A model generated the notes under the pieces. That model was not told the DNA's origin, ran no database searches, and worked only from the letters and a program-made list of their open reading frames with translations. Below are positions 1 through 12,093 of a stretch of DNA of 64,000 bases, piece after piece. Location of the stretch: contig CAJJDP010000002.1 of the NCBI GenBank assembly GCA_905182995.1, positions 868,001 to 932,000 on the forward strand. The letters are read 5' to 3'. This stretch comes from Paramecium octaurelia. Taxonomy: Eukaryota > Ciliophora > Oligohymenophorea > Peniculida > Parameciidae. Position numbers and translations under genes: made by a program. The stretch's first letter is position 1; each line of letters starts with the position of its first letter.

Positions 1-1374
1 ATTCATTAATAATTAAAAAATGGCTGTTTCTATTAATTTATTTACTTGTGACAAATTTCCTTTTAAATTTTCTTTCTTCAAATTATATTACTACATTTTC
101 ATGAGTAAACTAATTTGAAGTAAACAAGCACGAGTCAAACATTTCTCTAATCTCCCGTTTATCTAATATACCTTTGAGAATTTATTTTATTCAATAGAAC
201 GATTCTACAATGAAGATATAAATAATTTATACTTTGACTTTGTCCAGGGATTATTCAAGTAAACTGAAATAAATTTTCAAGCTTTATCAACATTTTTCTC
301 ATCGGAAAGTGAAAGCATGCTTCAGATAAGCATTTATTCATATGCTATCTAATTAAACTTTTATTCTAATTGGAATCTATTTTCAAAAATACTTAATTCT
401 TCCATTATGGAAACCTTAAATTTCATAACATATTTTGTTGGATATTATCTAGAATGAAGCCATTCAAACAAATAAAATTGAAAATATGTAAAAATATCTT
501 TCTTATTTGATTATACTCATTTTTATTCTCAAATTTGATATTGATAATAAGAATAAATTTTTTAACCGAATTTTTAATTGTTGTCATACTTATTCAGCAA
601 CTCCTATCATTGCCGATATCATAAATCAATGATAATAATCGTCAAAAAAGAAGGGTATCAACTTTTTTTACATAAAATTACATAATTGATAAAAGATTTT
701 TTTATTTTTGTAAAACTTATAGCAAGTAATGGGAATGATATGTACAATTTAAATTCAGTTGAATTATATATTCCTATTAATAGTATCTGGATATGATAGC
801 CGAGAAATAAATTTTGGTAAAAATACTATTATACCTAAATATATTATATAAATTGATATTTTTAATAATAGCTTATATATAAATTATAAAATTCTTTATA
901 AAATACTTAAGTTAAGAAAGTTGAAGCACGTAGAAAATTGAAATTTTTTACGTTTACTAATAGATGTGAATACATATTTCAATGATATAAAAATCAAATA
1001 AAATGATAAGGATTTCTATTTAAAAAATGAATTTTTTAGAAATAGATTCTCAAAGGTATTAGCAGAATATATATTAATTTTTTGATTAAATAAATTTTTG
1101 ATTTTTTAATAAACTATTAGTATAAGTTTTTGAAATTTGTCTTACACAGTTATGGATTGTAATGAATTTGCTTGCTGATAAAATTAGTGTTATTTAATAG
1201 AGAATCTTAAAAATAAAAGAGAATTTAATATATTAACTGAACTTTTTAGGATATACTTAAAATAAATAGATTCTTTTAGTGCTTAGGTTTTTGGTCGGTA
1301 AATGGTATTATTAATAGAATCAAGATTTAATATATCATTAATATTATTATATTTTTAATTAATTATAGATTGAT
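1..1374. other. AT-rich stretch without a supported gene
   Basis: I read both strands with TGA as the only stop and found no frame with protein-like composition or recognisable introns. Open frames occur but are rich in Asn, Lys, Ile and Phe, as expected by chance at this base composition. It may hold intergenic DNA or a fully decayed gene. Confidence 0.5.
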
Positions 1375-1632
1375 ATGTAGAAATAGGAGCAGTCTCAATT
1401 ATCAACACTGCAAAGTTTTGGAGATATATCTCCAGTGCCTGAAGAAGAGGACACTGAGATTAAGACTATTTTTACGTCTCCATTAACAACAAAGAATTCG
1501 TAGAGAGCCTACTCATTCTAATATTCATAAAGAATACGAAAAAAACCTTAGGTTCTAGAATTAACTGAGAAACTTTATTCTTGGAATTCATATTTGACTA
1601 AAAAGTTTGCTGAAAGTCCAACAAAATTTTGA
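1375..1632 (+). CDS. small hypothetical protein, 85 aa
   Basis: Single-exon frame from ATG 1375 to TGA 1630-1632, read with TAA/TAG as Gln. The product has mixed, protein-like composition: a Gln-rich start, an acidic patch (PVPEEEDTE), a basic middle (SQRIRKKPQ) and a C-terminus with aromatic residues (LYSWNSYLTKKF). No domain, signal peptide or membrane segment is visible. It is more GC-rich than its flanks, which supports coding. I do not recognise it; a short orphan gene or the surviving exon of a larger gene are both possible. Confidence 0.5.
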
Positions 1633-2281
1633 ATGAGATTTCTGAATTTTGAGAATACTTTACTAAATTTATAATTATACATGACATTTTGACTTATTTG
1701 TATCCTTATTCCTGTTTTTAAATATATACTGTTCGCCATGTGGTCTCATTTCTTTAATATTTTAGGATTTAACCATGGAGAACAATTGAAATGATGTCAT
1801 TATAAAATAAATGATATTGTTGGCTCAACTTTTTGGATAAATGATACAAGTCAATTTTATTGTCCAAGAAATAAAGGAAGAAAGTAAAAAGACTGAAATT
1901 TAATGTTTTAATGGTTTAAACAATGGTCAGATTAAAAAAAAGAAATTTCAATCCAGACCAAAGTGAATATACGTAATTCGAAGATTCTAATCAAATATTG
2001 ATCAGTATAGGAATTTCTAGGAGATGCGACAATAAAACAGATAAAAAAGATGAGATTTACTAGATTGGAAAATAGGAATGGAAATTGGACAATAGAGAGA
2101 TTGAGATGCTACGACTTCTGAAGTAGGATAATATTGGAAGTTTGAATAATCAATGGGATATCATTTGAGTTTGAATGAAAAGAGACGAAGAACAACATAT
2201 TTAAAGATACTCACATTGATTATTATCATTAATTAATTTGATAATTTTCAATAATTAATATAATTCTTTTTTAATATTATA
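1633..2281. other. gap before ELP3 with weak ORF fragments
   Basis: Two overlapping plus-strand fragments look mildly protein-like: 1811-1966 (starts MILLAQLFGQ) and a frame from about 1922 to 2166 (starts MVRLKKRNFNPDQ). They are in different frames and I could not join them with a convincing small intron. They could be remnants of a decayed gene or chance frames. Confidence 0.3.
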
Positions 2282-4011
2282 ATGGAGTAGAAGGAGAAGA
2301 AGGGAAAAAAATAATAAGATTCTACAGTGGACAAATTGAAATGCATTTCAGAAATAGTCGCCGAATTGATTAAATAATATGATAGCAATCAGAAGATTAA
2401 TTTATCACAAATTAAAGCAGAGTTTTCAAAAAAGAATAAGATCTCAGGAGCACCTAAGATAGTTGAGATCTTGTCAGCCATTCCAGATGACTATAAGGAT
2501 AAATTGATACCAATTTTGAAAGCAAAACCAGTGAGAACAGCATCTGGTATAGCTGTGGTTGCTGTTATGGCTAAACCGCATAGATGTCCACATATAGCTG
2601 TTACAGGAAACATTTGTATTTATTGTCCAGGAGTAAGAGCATTTATATAATGATTTTAGGGTCCTGACAGTGATTTTGAATATTCTACTTAAAGTTATAC
2701 AGGATATGAACCTACAAGTATGAGAGCAATTAGAGCCAGATATAATCCATACATTCAAGCAAGAGATCGAATAGCTTAGTTAAAATAACTGGGTCATGAT
2801 TGTGATAAGGTGGAATACATTATAATGGGTGGAACATTCATGTCGTTGGATTAAGAATATAGAGATTATTTTATTAGAAATTTACATGATGCATTAAGTG
2901 GCCATCGTTCATAAACAGTCAAAGAATCAGTCCAATTCTCTGAGGAGAGTAGATCTAAGTGTATAGGTATAACTATAGAAACACGACCTGATTTTTGTCA
3001 GAAAAGTCATTTAAGTGATATGTTATTATATGGATGTACTCGTATTGAAGTTGGTGTTCAATCAATATATGAAGATAGTATATATTCTAATCTAATATTC
3101 AGTTGCAAGAGATACAAATAGAGGACACACAGTTGAATCTGTAAAGAAATGTTTTGCTATGAGTAAAGATAGTGGATACAAAGTGGTTACACACATGATG
3201 CCTGATTTACCTAATATGGGAGTAGAAAGAGATTTAGAGAGTTTTAAAGAGTTCTTTGAAAATCCAGATTTCAGACCTGATGGTTTAAAAGTATATTTGA
3301 ATTGTAAATTAGATTTATCCAACTCTTGTTATAAGAGGTACTGGTTTGTATGAATTATGGAAAAATGGATAATATAGAAACTATCCTCCTGATTTCTTAG
3401 TTGACGTTGTTGCTAAAATATTGGCATTGGTACCACCCTGGACTAGAGTCTATAGAATTTAGAGAGATATTCCTATGCCTTTAGTGACATCAGGAGTAGA
3501 TAATGGCAATTTGAGAGAGTTATCATTACAAAGGATGAGAGACTTAAATGTTGCATGCAGAGATGTTAGAACAAGGGAAGTTGGAATCAAAGAAGTTCAT
3601 CATAAAATTAAACCAGAATAAGTTGAATTAATTAGAAGAGACTATACTGCTAATGATGGATGGGAAACATTCCTAAGTTATGAAGATCCTTCTTAAGATA
3701 TTTTAATAGGGTTGTTGAGACTCAGAAGATTGGATAAACACACTTTTAGAAAAGAATTAACATAGGAGCCAACTTCCATGGTTAGAGAATTACATGTCTA
3801 TGGTTCAGTAGTCCCTATTCATTCAAGAGATCCTTCTAAATTCTAGCATCAGGGATATGGAACTCTGCTCATGGAAGAAGCAGAGAAAATTGCAAGAGAA
3901 GAACATGGAAGTACGAAAATGGCAGTCATTGCTGGTATTGGAACAAGACATTATTATCGTAAACTTGGATATCATTCTGAAGGAGTATATATGGTTAAGA
4001 AATTAGTATGA
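2282..4011 (+). CDS. ELP3: Elongator complex catalytic subunit ELP3, tRNA-modifying radical SAM/acetyltransferase
   Basis: 551-aa product in four exons; introns 2633-2659 (27 nt), 3078-3102 (25 nt) and 3291-3312 (22 nt). ELP3 makes the carboxymethyl group at the wobble uridine of tRNAs, within the cytosolic Elongator complex. The N-terminal half carries the radical SAM cysteine cluster ([17 protein letters not shown]) followed by the family block [20 protein letters not shown]. The C-terminal half is the acetyltransferase-like domain, with [36 protein letters not shown] and an acetyl-CoA loop [14 protein letters not shown]. Length and collinearity match yeast Elp3 (about 557 aa). The start at 2282 gives a short basic Gln/Lys leader before the conserved region. 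Identification is near certain. Confidence 0.95.
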
Positions 4012-5157
4012 AGAAATATTATTCGATTAAGTTTTATCAATATTATCAATATTTAATTACTTATTAAGAGTTTTCTTTGATCTTAACAATTAATATAATT
4101 AATTAGTTAAAAATTAAATGGAATTGAATATCAAATCTTATTTAATGATAATAGCTAAAAATGATATCTTATCAAATATAAGATGTGAATTTTGTTATCT
4201 ATAAAAAATAATTAGATTCTTAAAATAGTTAATAAAGTGAAATCGTATTAAAGAATTTTTTAAATCTGTTAAATCAACTTTATAAATACTTATGCAATTG
4301 ACCTTTAACAATAATTAAACCACTGAATTAGGTTTAAAAAACTACATAGATATGAGTTAATTTCTATAATTATAATTTAGATAAAAGATGAATTCATCCA
4401 AATAGATAATCAGAAATTAGATGATTACAAACTGTCTATATTTAATAGAATAATGCATGCAATTCTAAAAGATGAAAAATACAGAAATCATAATATTGTT
4501 ATACTATTATTCACAAAATATCTTAGGAGTACAGTTAAAATTATTACGATTCCACTTTTTAACCACTCATTCTTGTATTCACACAATGATCTTATAGTTG
4601 TCCATTCACTCATAATAATTGATAAGGATGCCATCTACTTATAAAATGGCTGATGACCCCAAATGACAAACATGATAATTGCTAATCTTCCAAATTATGA
4701 TAAAATCAAACCAATAATCATCTATTAATGTTGTAATTTTCTAAATATTATCAATGATATAATGTAGATTGTAACAATTTATGATAATAATGTTAGTGTA
4801 ATATCTATTGTTTATTTCTAAACATCATCGAAATTCAATTCCTATTCTTATTTGTGCAGTATGTTTGATTAATATTTGTAAAACAATTCCAAAAGTATAT
4901 AAGTAATGAATAATATAAAGGACGCTGGTATTAGAGTATACTTAAAATTTAAATATATTGATTACTTAACTATTAATTAGCAAATGTCGATAAGCACTCA
5001 CCTTACAAAGAATCATGTCAACCAAGAGTATATTGTTTTCACAGCTGAAATACCAATCTTAGTTTTCGTGATTACAATGAGGACATTGGGTCATCGGATC
5101 AGGATTTTCCACTTTTGTATTACAATTTACACAATTCATTAATAATTAAATTTAATT
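4012..5157 (+). pseudogene. probable decayed gene or gene fragment upstream of ATAD3
   Basis: A frame from about 4328 to 4654 (no usable start) has protein-like sequence, including KDEFIQIDNQKLDDYKL, NRIMHAILKDEKYRN and DLIVVHSLIIIDKDAIYL, and ends in TGA. A second frame from ATG 4663 (MTNMIIANLPNYDKIKP) stays open all the way into the ATAD3 start but decays into AT-biased composition. I could not find small introns that join these parts. I do not recognise a family. A degraded paralogue fits, since Paramecium genomes carry many duplicate remnants; an unresolved intron-rich gene is the alternative. Confidence 0.3.
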
Positions 5158-6765
5158 ATGAAGAATTAAGGAGTCTTTGATCCAACAGCTTTAGAAAGAG
5201 CGGCTTAAGTATTTCTTATTAAACTATTAAAATAGGCTTTACGTGAACTAAATAAGTCTCCACATGCTGCTAAAGCCCTTGATGCTATGATTAAGACCGA
5301 AGAGGCCAAAAAAGCAGATAAATAAGCATTGCAAAAATAACATGAAATCTCAAAAGTCAAAGTTGAAGGAGAAGAGAGAAGAAGAAATATGGATCATCAA
5401 AAATAAGTGAATTAATAAATAGCAGATTATAATGATAAATTGGAAAGAGAAAGAACTAAAGACAAATTGAAAGAGAAGGAATTGACTGCCTAGAGAATGA
5501 GAGAAGAAGCTGAGGAATCAATTAGAAGACAAGAAAATATGAGGAGAGAAACATTAACAATGCAGATGAAGAAATAATTTGAATTAGAGGAAAAGAAGAT
5601 CACTTTGTAAGCTAAGCTTAATGCTGAGAATTATAGAAAGAACTTTGATTTAATTATTTAAGAATAGGAGAAGAAGGCTTAGATAGAGAAATAGGCTAAA
5701 ATAGAATTACATAACCTTTACTTTGCTAAATTCTAAGAGGGATTCAAATATTTGCAATAGAATCCTTAAGGTCTCTTTACCATAGCAAAAGTTATGTTAT
5801 TTGTCAGTGGAGCCTTTTTCTTCAGTAAGTACAGTTTAGGACTTGGATTTAAGAGATTGGAAGCCATGCTAACAAAACCTAATTTAGTGAGAGAAACTTC
5901 TCGCCGCTCATTAAAATGGATGATGCCGAGTTCTAAACGTATATTTGATAAAATAGTATTAAACCCTGAATTGGAAGTGACTCTTAAATTGATTACATCT
6001 GGATTTATTGCCAAATAGAGTTAATCGGCTCCTTTGAGAAATCTACTATTTCATGGTCAACCTGGAACAGGCAAGACTTTATTTGCAAAATTGCTGGCAT
6101 ACAATTCTGGACTACACTTTGCTATAATTTCAGGTGGAGACATTGAAAAATTAGGAGAATAGGCAGTTCCTGAGATCGATAAATTGTTCTCTTGGTGTAA
6201 TTCTACACCCAAAGGGACACTGATATTTATTGATGAAGCCGAAGCTATTTTCTATAAAAGAAGTTCTTCAAAGTAAACATCTGCTGCCTTGTCAACATTT
6301 TTAGCTTAGACTTCTGCAGCTTCAAAGAAATATTCTTTAATATTAGCAACAAATTTACCAAACAAATTGGATGAAGCCATTTTGGATAGAATAGATTAAA
6401 TTGTTAAATTTGATTATTTGAATGAAGAACAAAGAATCAAATTATTAAAGAAAGGATTTGAAGATACTTTCTAAAAGAGTAACATGCTTTCCTTGATTTT
6501 AAACCCAGCCAAAGCATTTTCGAAAAGATTCAAAGTGAATTTCAATCTTTCAGAGGATGAAATCTAATCTTTGGCAAAATAAATGGAAGACTTTTCTCCA
6601 AGATAAATTGATAAATTTATTATTTCATTATATGATGCAGCCTTAGGTTAGTGCATTATTGATAGACAAAAACAATATTGTGTAGATATAGGATTTGCTA
6701 ATAATATATTACAAAGATCGCTTTATGAGAATTCACTAAGATAATAATGGTCTACATAAATTTGA
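5158..6765 (+). CDS. ATAD3: ATAD3-like mitochondrial AAA+ ATPase
   Basis: Intronless, 535 aa. ATAD3 proteins sit in the mitochondrial inner membrane and help organise nucleoids and membrane contacts. The first about 200 residues are an alpha-helical, highly charged coiled coil beginning [11 protein letters not shown], followed by a hydrophobic segment near residue 215 ([20 protein letters not shown]) and the AAA+ core. The core shows Walker A GQPGTGKT (about residue 303), Walker [11 protein letters not shown] and sensor [16 protein letters not shown]. This order (coiled coil, membrane segment, C-terminal ATPase) and the length match animal ATAD3A (about 590 aa). The N-terminal leader of animal proteins is shorter here. 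All catalytic motifs appear intact. Confidence 0.9.
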
Positions 6766-6793
6766 GTTTCTTGTGTTATATATATTAATTTTA

Positions 6794-9700
6794 TCAAATA
6801 TCTGAAATCTCTTTAGTTTTGCTTGGACTTACTTATTTCGAGTTCATCATTTAATAATATTTTTTGAAACTACCAAAAGTGGTTGATGTAGATAGATTTT
6901 CCTTTTAACTTGGATCCTTATCCTCCAATGATTTAGTAACATCATAACTCATATTAACTACTTCCTATATTTTATTAGAATTAATATTTACTTATGAAGG
7001 TATCTTCTTATCACTTGCTTATTTGTTTAAATAACTATTATTAAGAGTTTGATTTGGATTATATTTTCTGAGACTCTTTGAAGAATTCTTCATTTTCTCA
7101 TTTTCTTTGAGTAATAATTCTTTCTTTTTCTCCAATCTGGATAATTAATCTTACAATTCCATCTTTTATTACATAATATAATCTTTCTCTTAACTCCATT
7201 TAGCTCTTTCCTTTTCATGATAAAAGATAAGTTATGATTATTTTTTATCTGATTCTCTCTATCTTTCTTCTAATTCATTAATTTTATTTCTCCAATACTC
7301 CTTCTCTTATTCCACTTCTTCATGATGTTCAAGTATGCGTTGATCTCTTTCTTATTTCAATTCTTCAATTGTACTTAATAGTCTCTTTTCATTCTCCAAC
7401 AATTCTGCTGTCTTTCTCTCAAATTGTTATCCAATCTTTGATTATTAATCCAGCAATTCTTTACTTTAAGATTACTTTAGTTCCTTTTCCAATCTCTCAA
7501 TTCTCTCTTAATAATCATCACATTTCTTTTAATGTTGTTATTAAATATCTTTCACTTAATCCTAATACTTTCTCTCAATCTAATTCAACATTTCTGTGAT
7601 ATCTTAATTATGATCATTTCTCTCGAGACTTCTCTATCTTTGCAATGTTTAAATTGTTGTTTCAAATTTCCTCATGGCATCAGCTAATTCTAATTTCAAT
7701 GATTCTCTTTATGATTCTAAAAATTATGTTTTACCTTACTAAAAATATTAAATTATAAAATTACCCATAAAATCTTATCCTTCTCATAATTGGCCTATAA
7801 TTCTTACTTCTCAAATTCAAGATTTGTCAATTACGATTTTAGTTATTCAATATCTGAAGATGATTTAGATTTTAAAAGACTAAATTACTCTCTTAATTAT
7901 TTCAATTGCATGGCAGCATTACTATTCTCTGAAGATGTTTGTTGTTCATGTTCTCTTAATTTCTATTCTAAATATACTATCTTTTCTGTTGACAAAGCAG
8001 TTTCTTTCTCTAAATCTTATTGTGCTTTCAAAAACTAGGTTTCCTTTTCTCTTAATTGTTTCTTAAGCTAAGTACTTTTAGATTCGATCTATTATTTCTC
8101 TTCATTTAATTTTGATAATCTATCTGATAATTCTTAAGTCCATTCCGACTTCTACATCTTGATTCTCTCTTCGTATTTAAGATTGCAACTTTCCAATTGT
8201 CTCTCCAATTCTTCTACCTTCTTGGCAAAGAATTCATTTTATTGAGCACTTAATGCTATAGCTTTCTCATAATTAATCTTCTTCTCTAAATATTCATCAC
8301 ATGTAGCTGTGTATTTTCTTCTCAAGTCTTACAATGACTCTTATAATTGAGTCTTTTCCTTTTCTTAGTCCTCTTTCAATTATTTGAATTCACTTAATTT
8401 CTGTTGGAGTTTGACATCCAAATTTTCTAATTTCTAGGCCATTAATTGGTTTTCCTTAACTAATTGTTGATTATTCTATTATTAATTAGTCAATTGACTT
8501 TCCAATGATTGAATTGTGACATTAAGGTTATTGATTCTTTATTCAACTTAAGTTTAGAAGGTATTTTGTAGTTACACTAATTATTCTTTAGTCTCATTCA
8601 ATATATTCTCCATAGAATTAAGTTGTTTATTCTTTAATTCTATTTCATTATCATATTATTATTATTAAGTTGTCAAATTAATTTCCAAGTCTCTCAATTC
8701 ATCTTTCAATGTCTCTATCTCTTCTTCGTATTACTGTTGTTCATCTCTCATCTTCTACTCTTGTTCTTCAAATAATATTTAATATTTCTAATCAGCCTTC
8801 TATCTTTCTTCATGTATTCTTCTCTCCAAAACATCCTTCTCCATTTCGTAATAATTTCTTAATTCATTTACTTATTATTCAATACTATTCTTATCTAGAT
8901 TGCCTGTATTTTAGAGTTGTTATTTGCATTAACTTAATTCCTCTTCTAACTATTTTATTCTTTAATTCATTCTCAATTCTTTCTCTCTAAATTGAGTATA
9001 TTTATTTGATTCCATCTCCTTCAATTATTACTGAATCTTCTATTTCAATTCATCTTAGACCTAATAGCTTTCACTTAATTCTTCTTACAATTTGTTCTTT
9101 TCTTATAAGAATACATCCCCTCTCATTTCTGCTTCTTGTAATTCACCTTATAACTAATCCAATTATTGTTGTAATTGTTTTCTCAACTATTGTGAAGCAT
9201 GTTCTGCTTATCTTATTTCAACCATATGTTATTCCTTCAAATCAATGATAGACTTATTCAACTGTTATTGATTTTAAGTATTTTATGATTACTCCAAAGC
9301 CAACATTGCTGACTCATGCGATTTTTTGAGATCATTAATAGTATTTTTCTTTTCTTCCAATTCCATCTACAGGAATTAAATCTATTGATTCAGGACTGCA
9401 TCACTTTTTAATTATATTTACTTTTGTTCTTATAATTTGATTTCCAATTACTTAACTTATTATTTGTATTGTTCCCCTACTTCATTAGATTCTACTTGCA
9501 TTTAAGTGGATAACAAATCATCTTGAAGTTGTTTGTTCTTTGTGATTTCTATATTAATTTGCTCCTGTAAAGTTTATTATGATTACATTAATTTCTTAAT
9601 AGCATTGCTTTGACTCTCCTCCTTATGAGTTTGAACTTAGTAATAATTTTCATATTTGATTTCCAATTGCATCAATTAATCTGAAGTCTCCTACAACTTT

Positions 9701-11701
9701 TCATTTAATTACAAGTTTTAAGCTCTTACTTCACTTAAGGTCTACTCATAGGATGCTGTTAACTCTCTCAATTTAACAGAGAACTCACTCTTAGAAGTCA
9801 TTAAAGATGAATCATACTATTTCTCCTTTTTGTTGAATTCATCATTCAATTTTTATAAGTGTGATATCTTCTATTCCAACAAAGCTTCCTTCTTCTTAGA
9901 TTCACTCTACAATATGAATTGTTCTCTCTCAGCACTCTTTAATGCTTCTTCAGCTGTCTAGCATTTCTATCTTAATTCTTCAAAACTAGATTACAATTTA
10001 TTGTAATCATTTTCAAATTGTGTTTTCATTTATTGAGTAGATTAGGTGTTCTTTTATTTCAACTTCTCTAATTCTTCACATTAAGTTTTGTATTTTTGAG
10101 TAATTTCAGTATTCTATTAATTTAATTGTTTAATTTGTTAATTCTATTGTTCAACTTATTTTTATGAATCAATTTTTATAGTGTTCAATCCATTTTATAA
10201 TTTATTGATTTGTTCTTCTGAATACTTCTTATAGCCTTCAAAATCCTATTGGATGTTTTAAACAAAAAATGTAGCTCCCTCATTTGTCATTTTTTAGATA
10301 AACTCAACAAACAATTACTTTCTCTTTACAACTTTAGGTCCATGTTCATCTAAAAAGATATTGAACAATTTCAAATCCTTTTCAAATTCACTATAAGTTT
10401 TGTATTCTGACATTTTTAATTTTTAATCAATAGGAGCAAATTATTACACCAAATATTATTTACATAAAGCCATAGATTCAGTCTCATTAAAAGCCAAAAG
10501 ATTCTCAAATTTGCCTCTAATCTTTTGTTTCAACTCATTTACATATGGGATTATCTCGGCATTATTCCCCATATGTGCAATGGCCTTACTCTTACATATT
10601 TTATTCAAAGCCTTGACATCTTCGAGAGTGGTTGGGAGTTTGGAAAGCAGAGTTTCTTTGATCTATTTTTCATAAACTTCAAATGCTTCTGCCTATAATT
10701 TTCTACATTCTTCTCTAAATACATATGTCCATGAACTCTCAATTGTTGCTACACATCCACTATTCATTGCTTATAAATAAGAACTAAATTAAATTTAGAC
10801 TGTTACTTAATCAAATTGATATACATTCCTCCTGTGAGTGTTTTGCCTCTAAATTACTTAGGTTTCACTTTAGAAAACAACATTTTTCTCAAAGATATTG
10901 CTTACTCATAAAATTCTGGTCTCAATTATTTGAGATCCAAGTATTGTAACGATTATAATTGACTCTCATTATTCACCGGTCGAACCAATGTAAAACATTC
11001 TCTTTCAGGAAAGAAAGTTCTCAATAATCTTCGAATTCTATTCTTCTCCTCTACTCTATCACAGAATCCTGGTTATTCCTACAAGGATCTCTCTAAATAC
11101 TGATGACTAGTAAGAGTGTCCCCATTGTTATCCAATAATTGCAATGAAAAATCTCTCAAGACCCAAAAAAATTGAGGCATAAACTCTCCGTACTCCTCAG
11201 AATCTGGCTCTTCATTTGATCTCAATTAAATGAATTTTGTCAGATTAACTACAAAACTCAATGATTCCAATGCTCCTTCATCAATAGCTCCAACTGAATT
11301 ATAAACAAATGACGATGCTAATAAAACAGCAAGAGCAAATATTCGTGTGTCATGATTGACATCTGAGTCATTCAAAGCTCCTGTACCCTCTGAGTCAACT
11401 ATCAAAATTGAAGTCTTTCCCACTGTAATAGGTGTACCCCAAACCCACATCCCTTTTGTGCATGGATTTACTGTTGGTCCAACTCCGAAACCATTGCTAC
11501 GGTTGAGCACTATTCTATTCAGTAGATAGGATTTCCCTGTTCTATACAAACCTGCTACTGAGATAATTGCAATGGGATTATTTATAGATCTAATCATTTT
11601 TGCCGCCTCTTCTGCCAAATTGTAAGCTATCTATTGAATATTTACTTACTTCTATTTTAAGGATCATACGTGATTAATGGAATTGCTTCTTCTTTATACA
11701 T
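6794..11701 (-). CDS. guanylate-binding protein (GBP) GTPase with long coiled-coil tail
   Basis: 1,611 aa in four exons; introns 11627-11649 (23 nt), 10784-10806 (23 nt) and 7739-7764 (26 nt). Each changes the frame, and together they restore it exactly. The N-terminus is a GBP-type large GTPase: P-loop GLYRTGKS (residues 43-50), switch region TVNPCTKGMWVWG, VDSEGTG in place of the usual DxxG motif, and the GBP-specific VLRDFS guanine-binding motif. A GBP helical domain follows (ERECFTLVRP, then GCVATIESSWTYVFREECRK). From about residue 500 to 1500 the protein is an almost unbroken coiled coil rich in Lys, Glu and Gln, ending in a Ser/Lys-rich tail. Metazoan GBPs are about 590 aa, so the tail roughly triples the length. 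GBPs are dynamin-superfamily GTPases that assemble on membranes; the tail suggests a tether or scaffold, which is inference. Confidence 0.85.
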
Positions 11702-12093
11702 TGAAAAATTTGAATTTGAAAAATATAATAATTAACAATCATTATTTCTAATTAATTGCTTGTATTGGCAAACTTTTTATTATTAATTTATTATGTTGTT
11801 ACTCTCTCCCCATTTAAGGTTATTTCCATTAATTATTTCCTATTCCCAAACTGATGAACACATTACTATAGAGTTAACCTTAAATAATTTCAACATTTAA
11901 TTCAGCATTATAAGAATAGGAATATCTTATTCAACTCAATACTCTTATTTACCTATCTCTATTTAATAATCTATCTAGAAATGGAAATTCCATTAACTAT
12001 TCTTATTCTCATTGAAGACATTTAGTTTGTTAAATTTATAAATAGAACACCTATTTATTTAATTTTAATATTATAATAAGAATAAATATAATT
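11702..12093. other. intergenic, no feature seen
   Basis: AT-rich spacer between the 5' end of the GBP gene and the 3' end of CFAP251, both on the minus strand. It should hold the GBP promoter; no motif is distinctive enough to name. Confidence 0.5.

Noticed and set aside
7369..9248. Several plus-strand ORFs of 60-93 codons rich in Ser, Phe, Ile and Leu
   Set aside because: They are antisense shadows of the coiled-coil part of the GBP gene, whose Glu/Lys/Gln codons reverse-complement to such residues.
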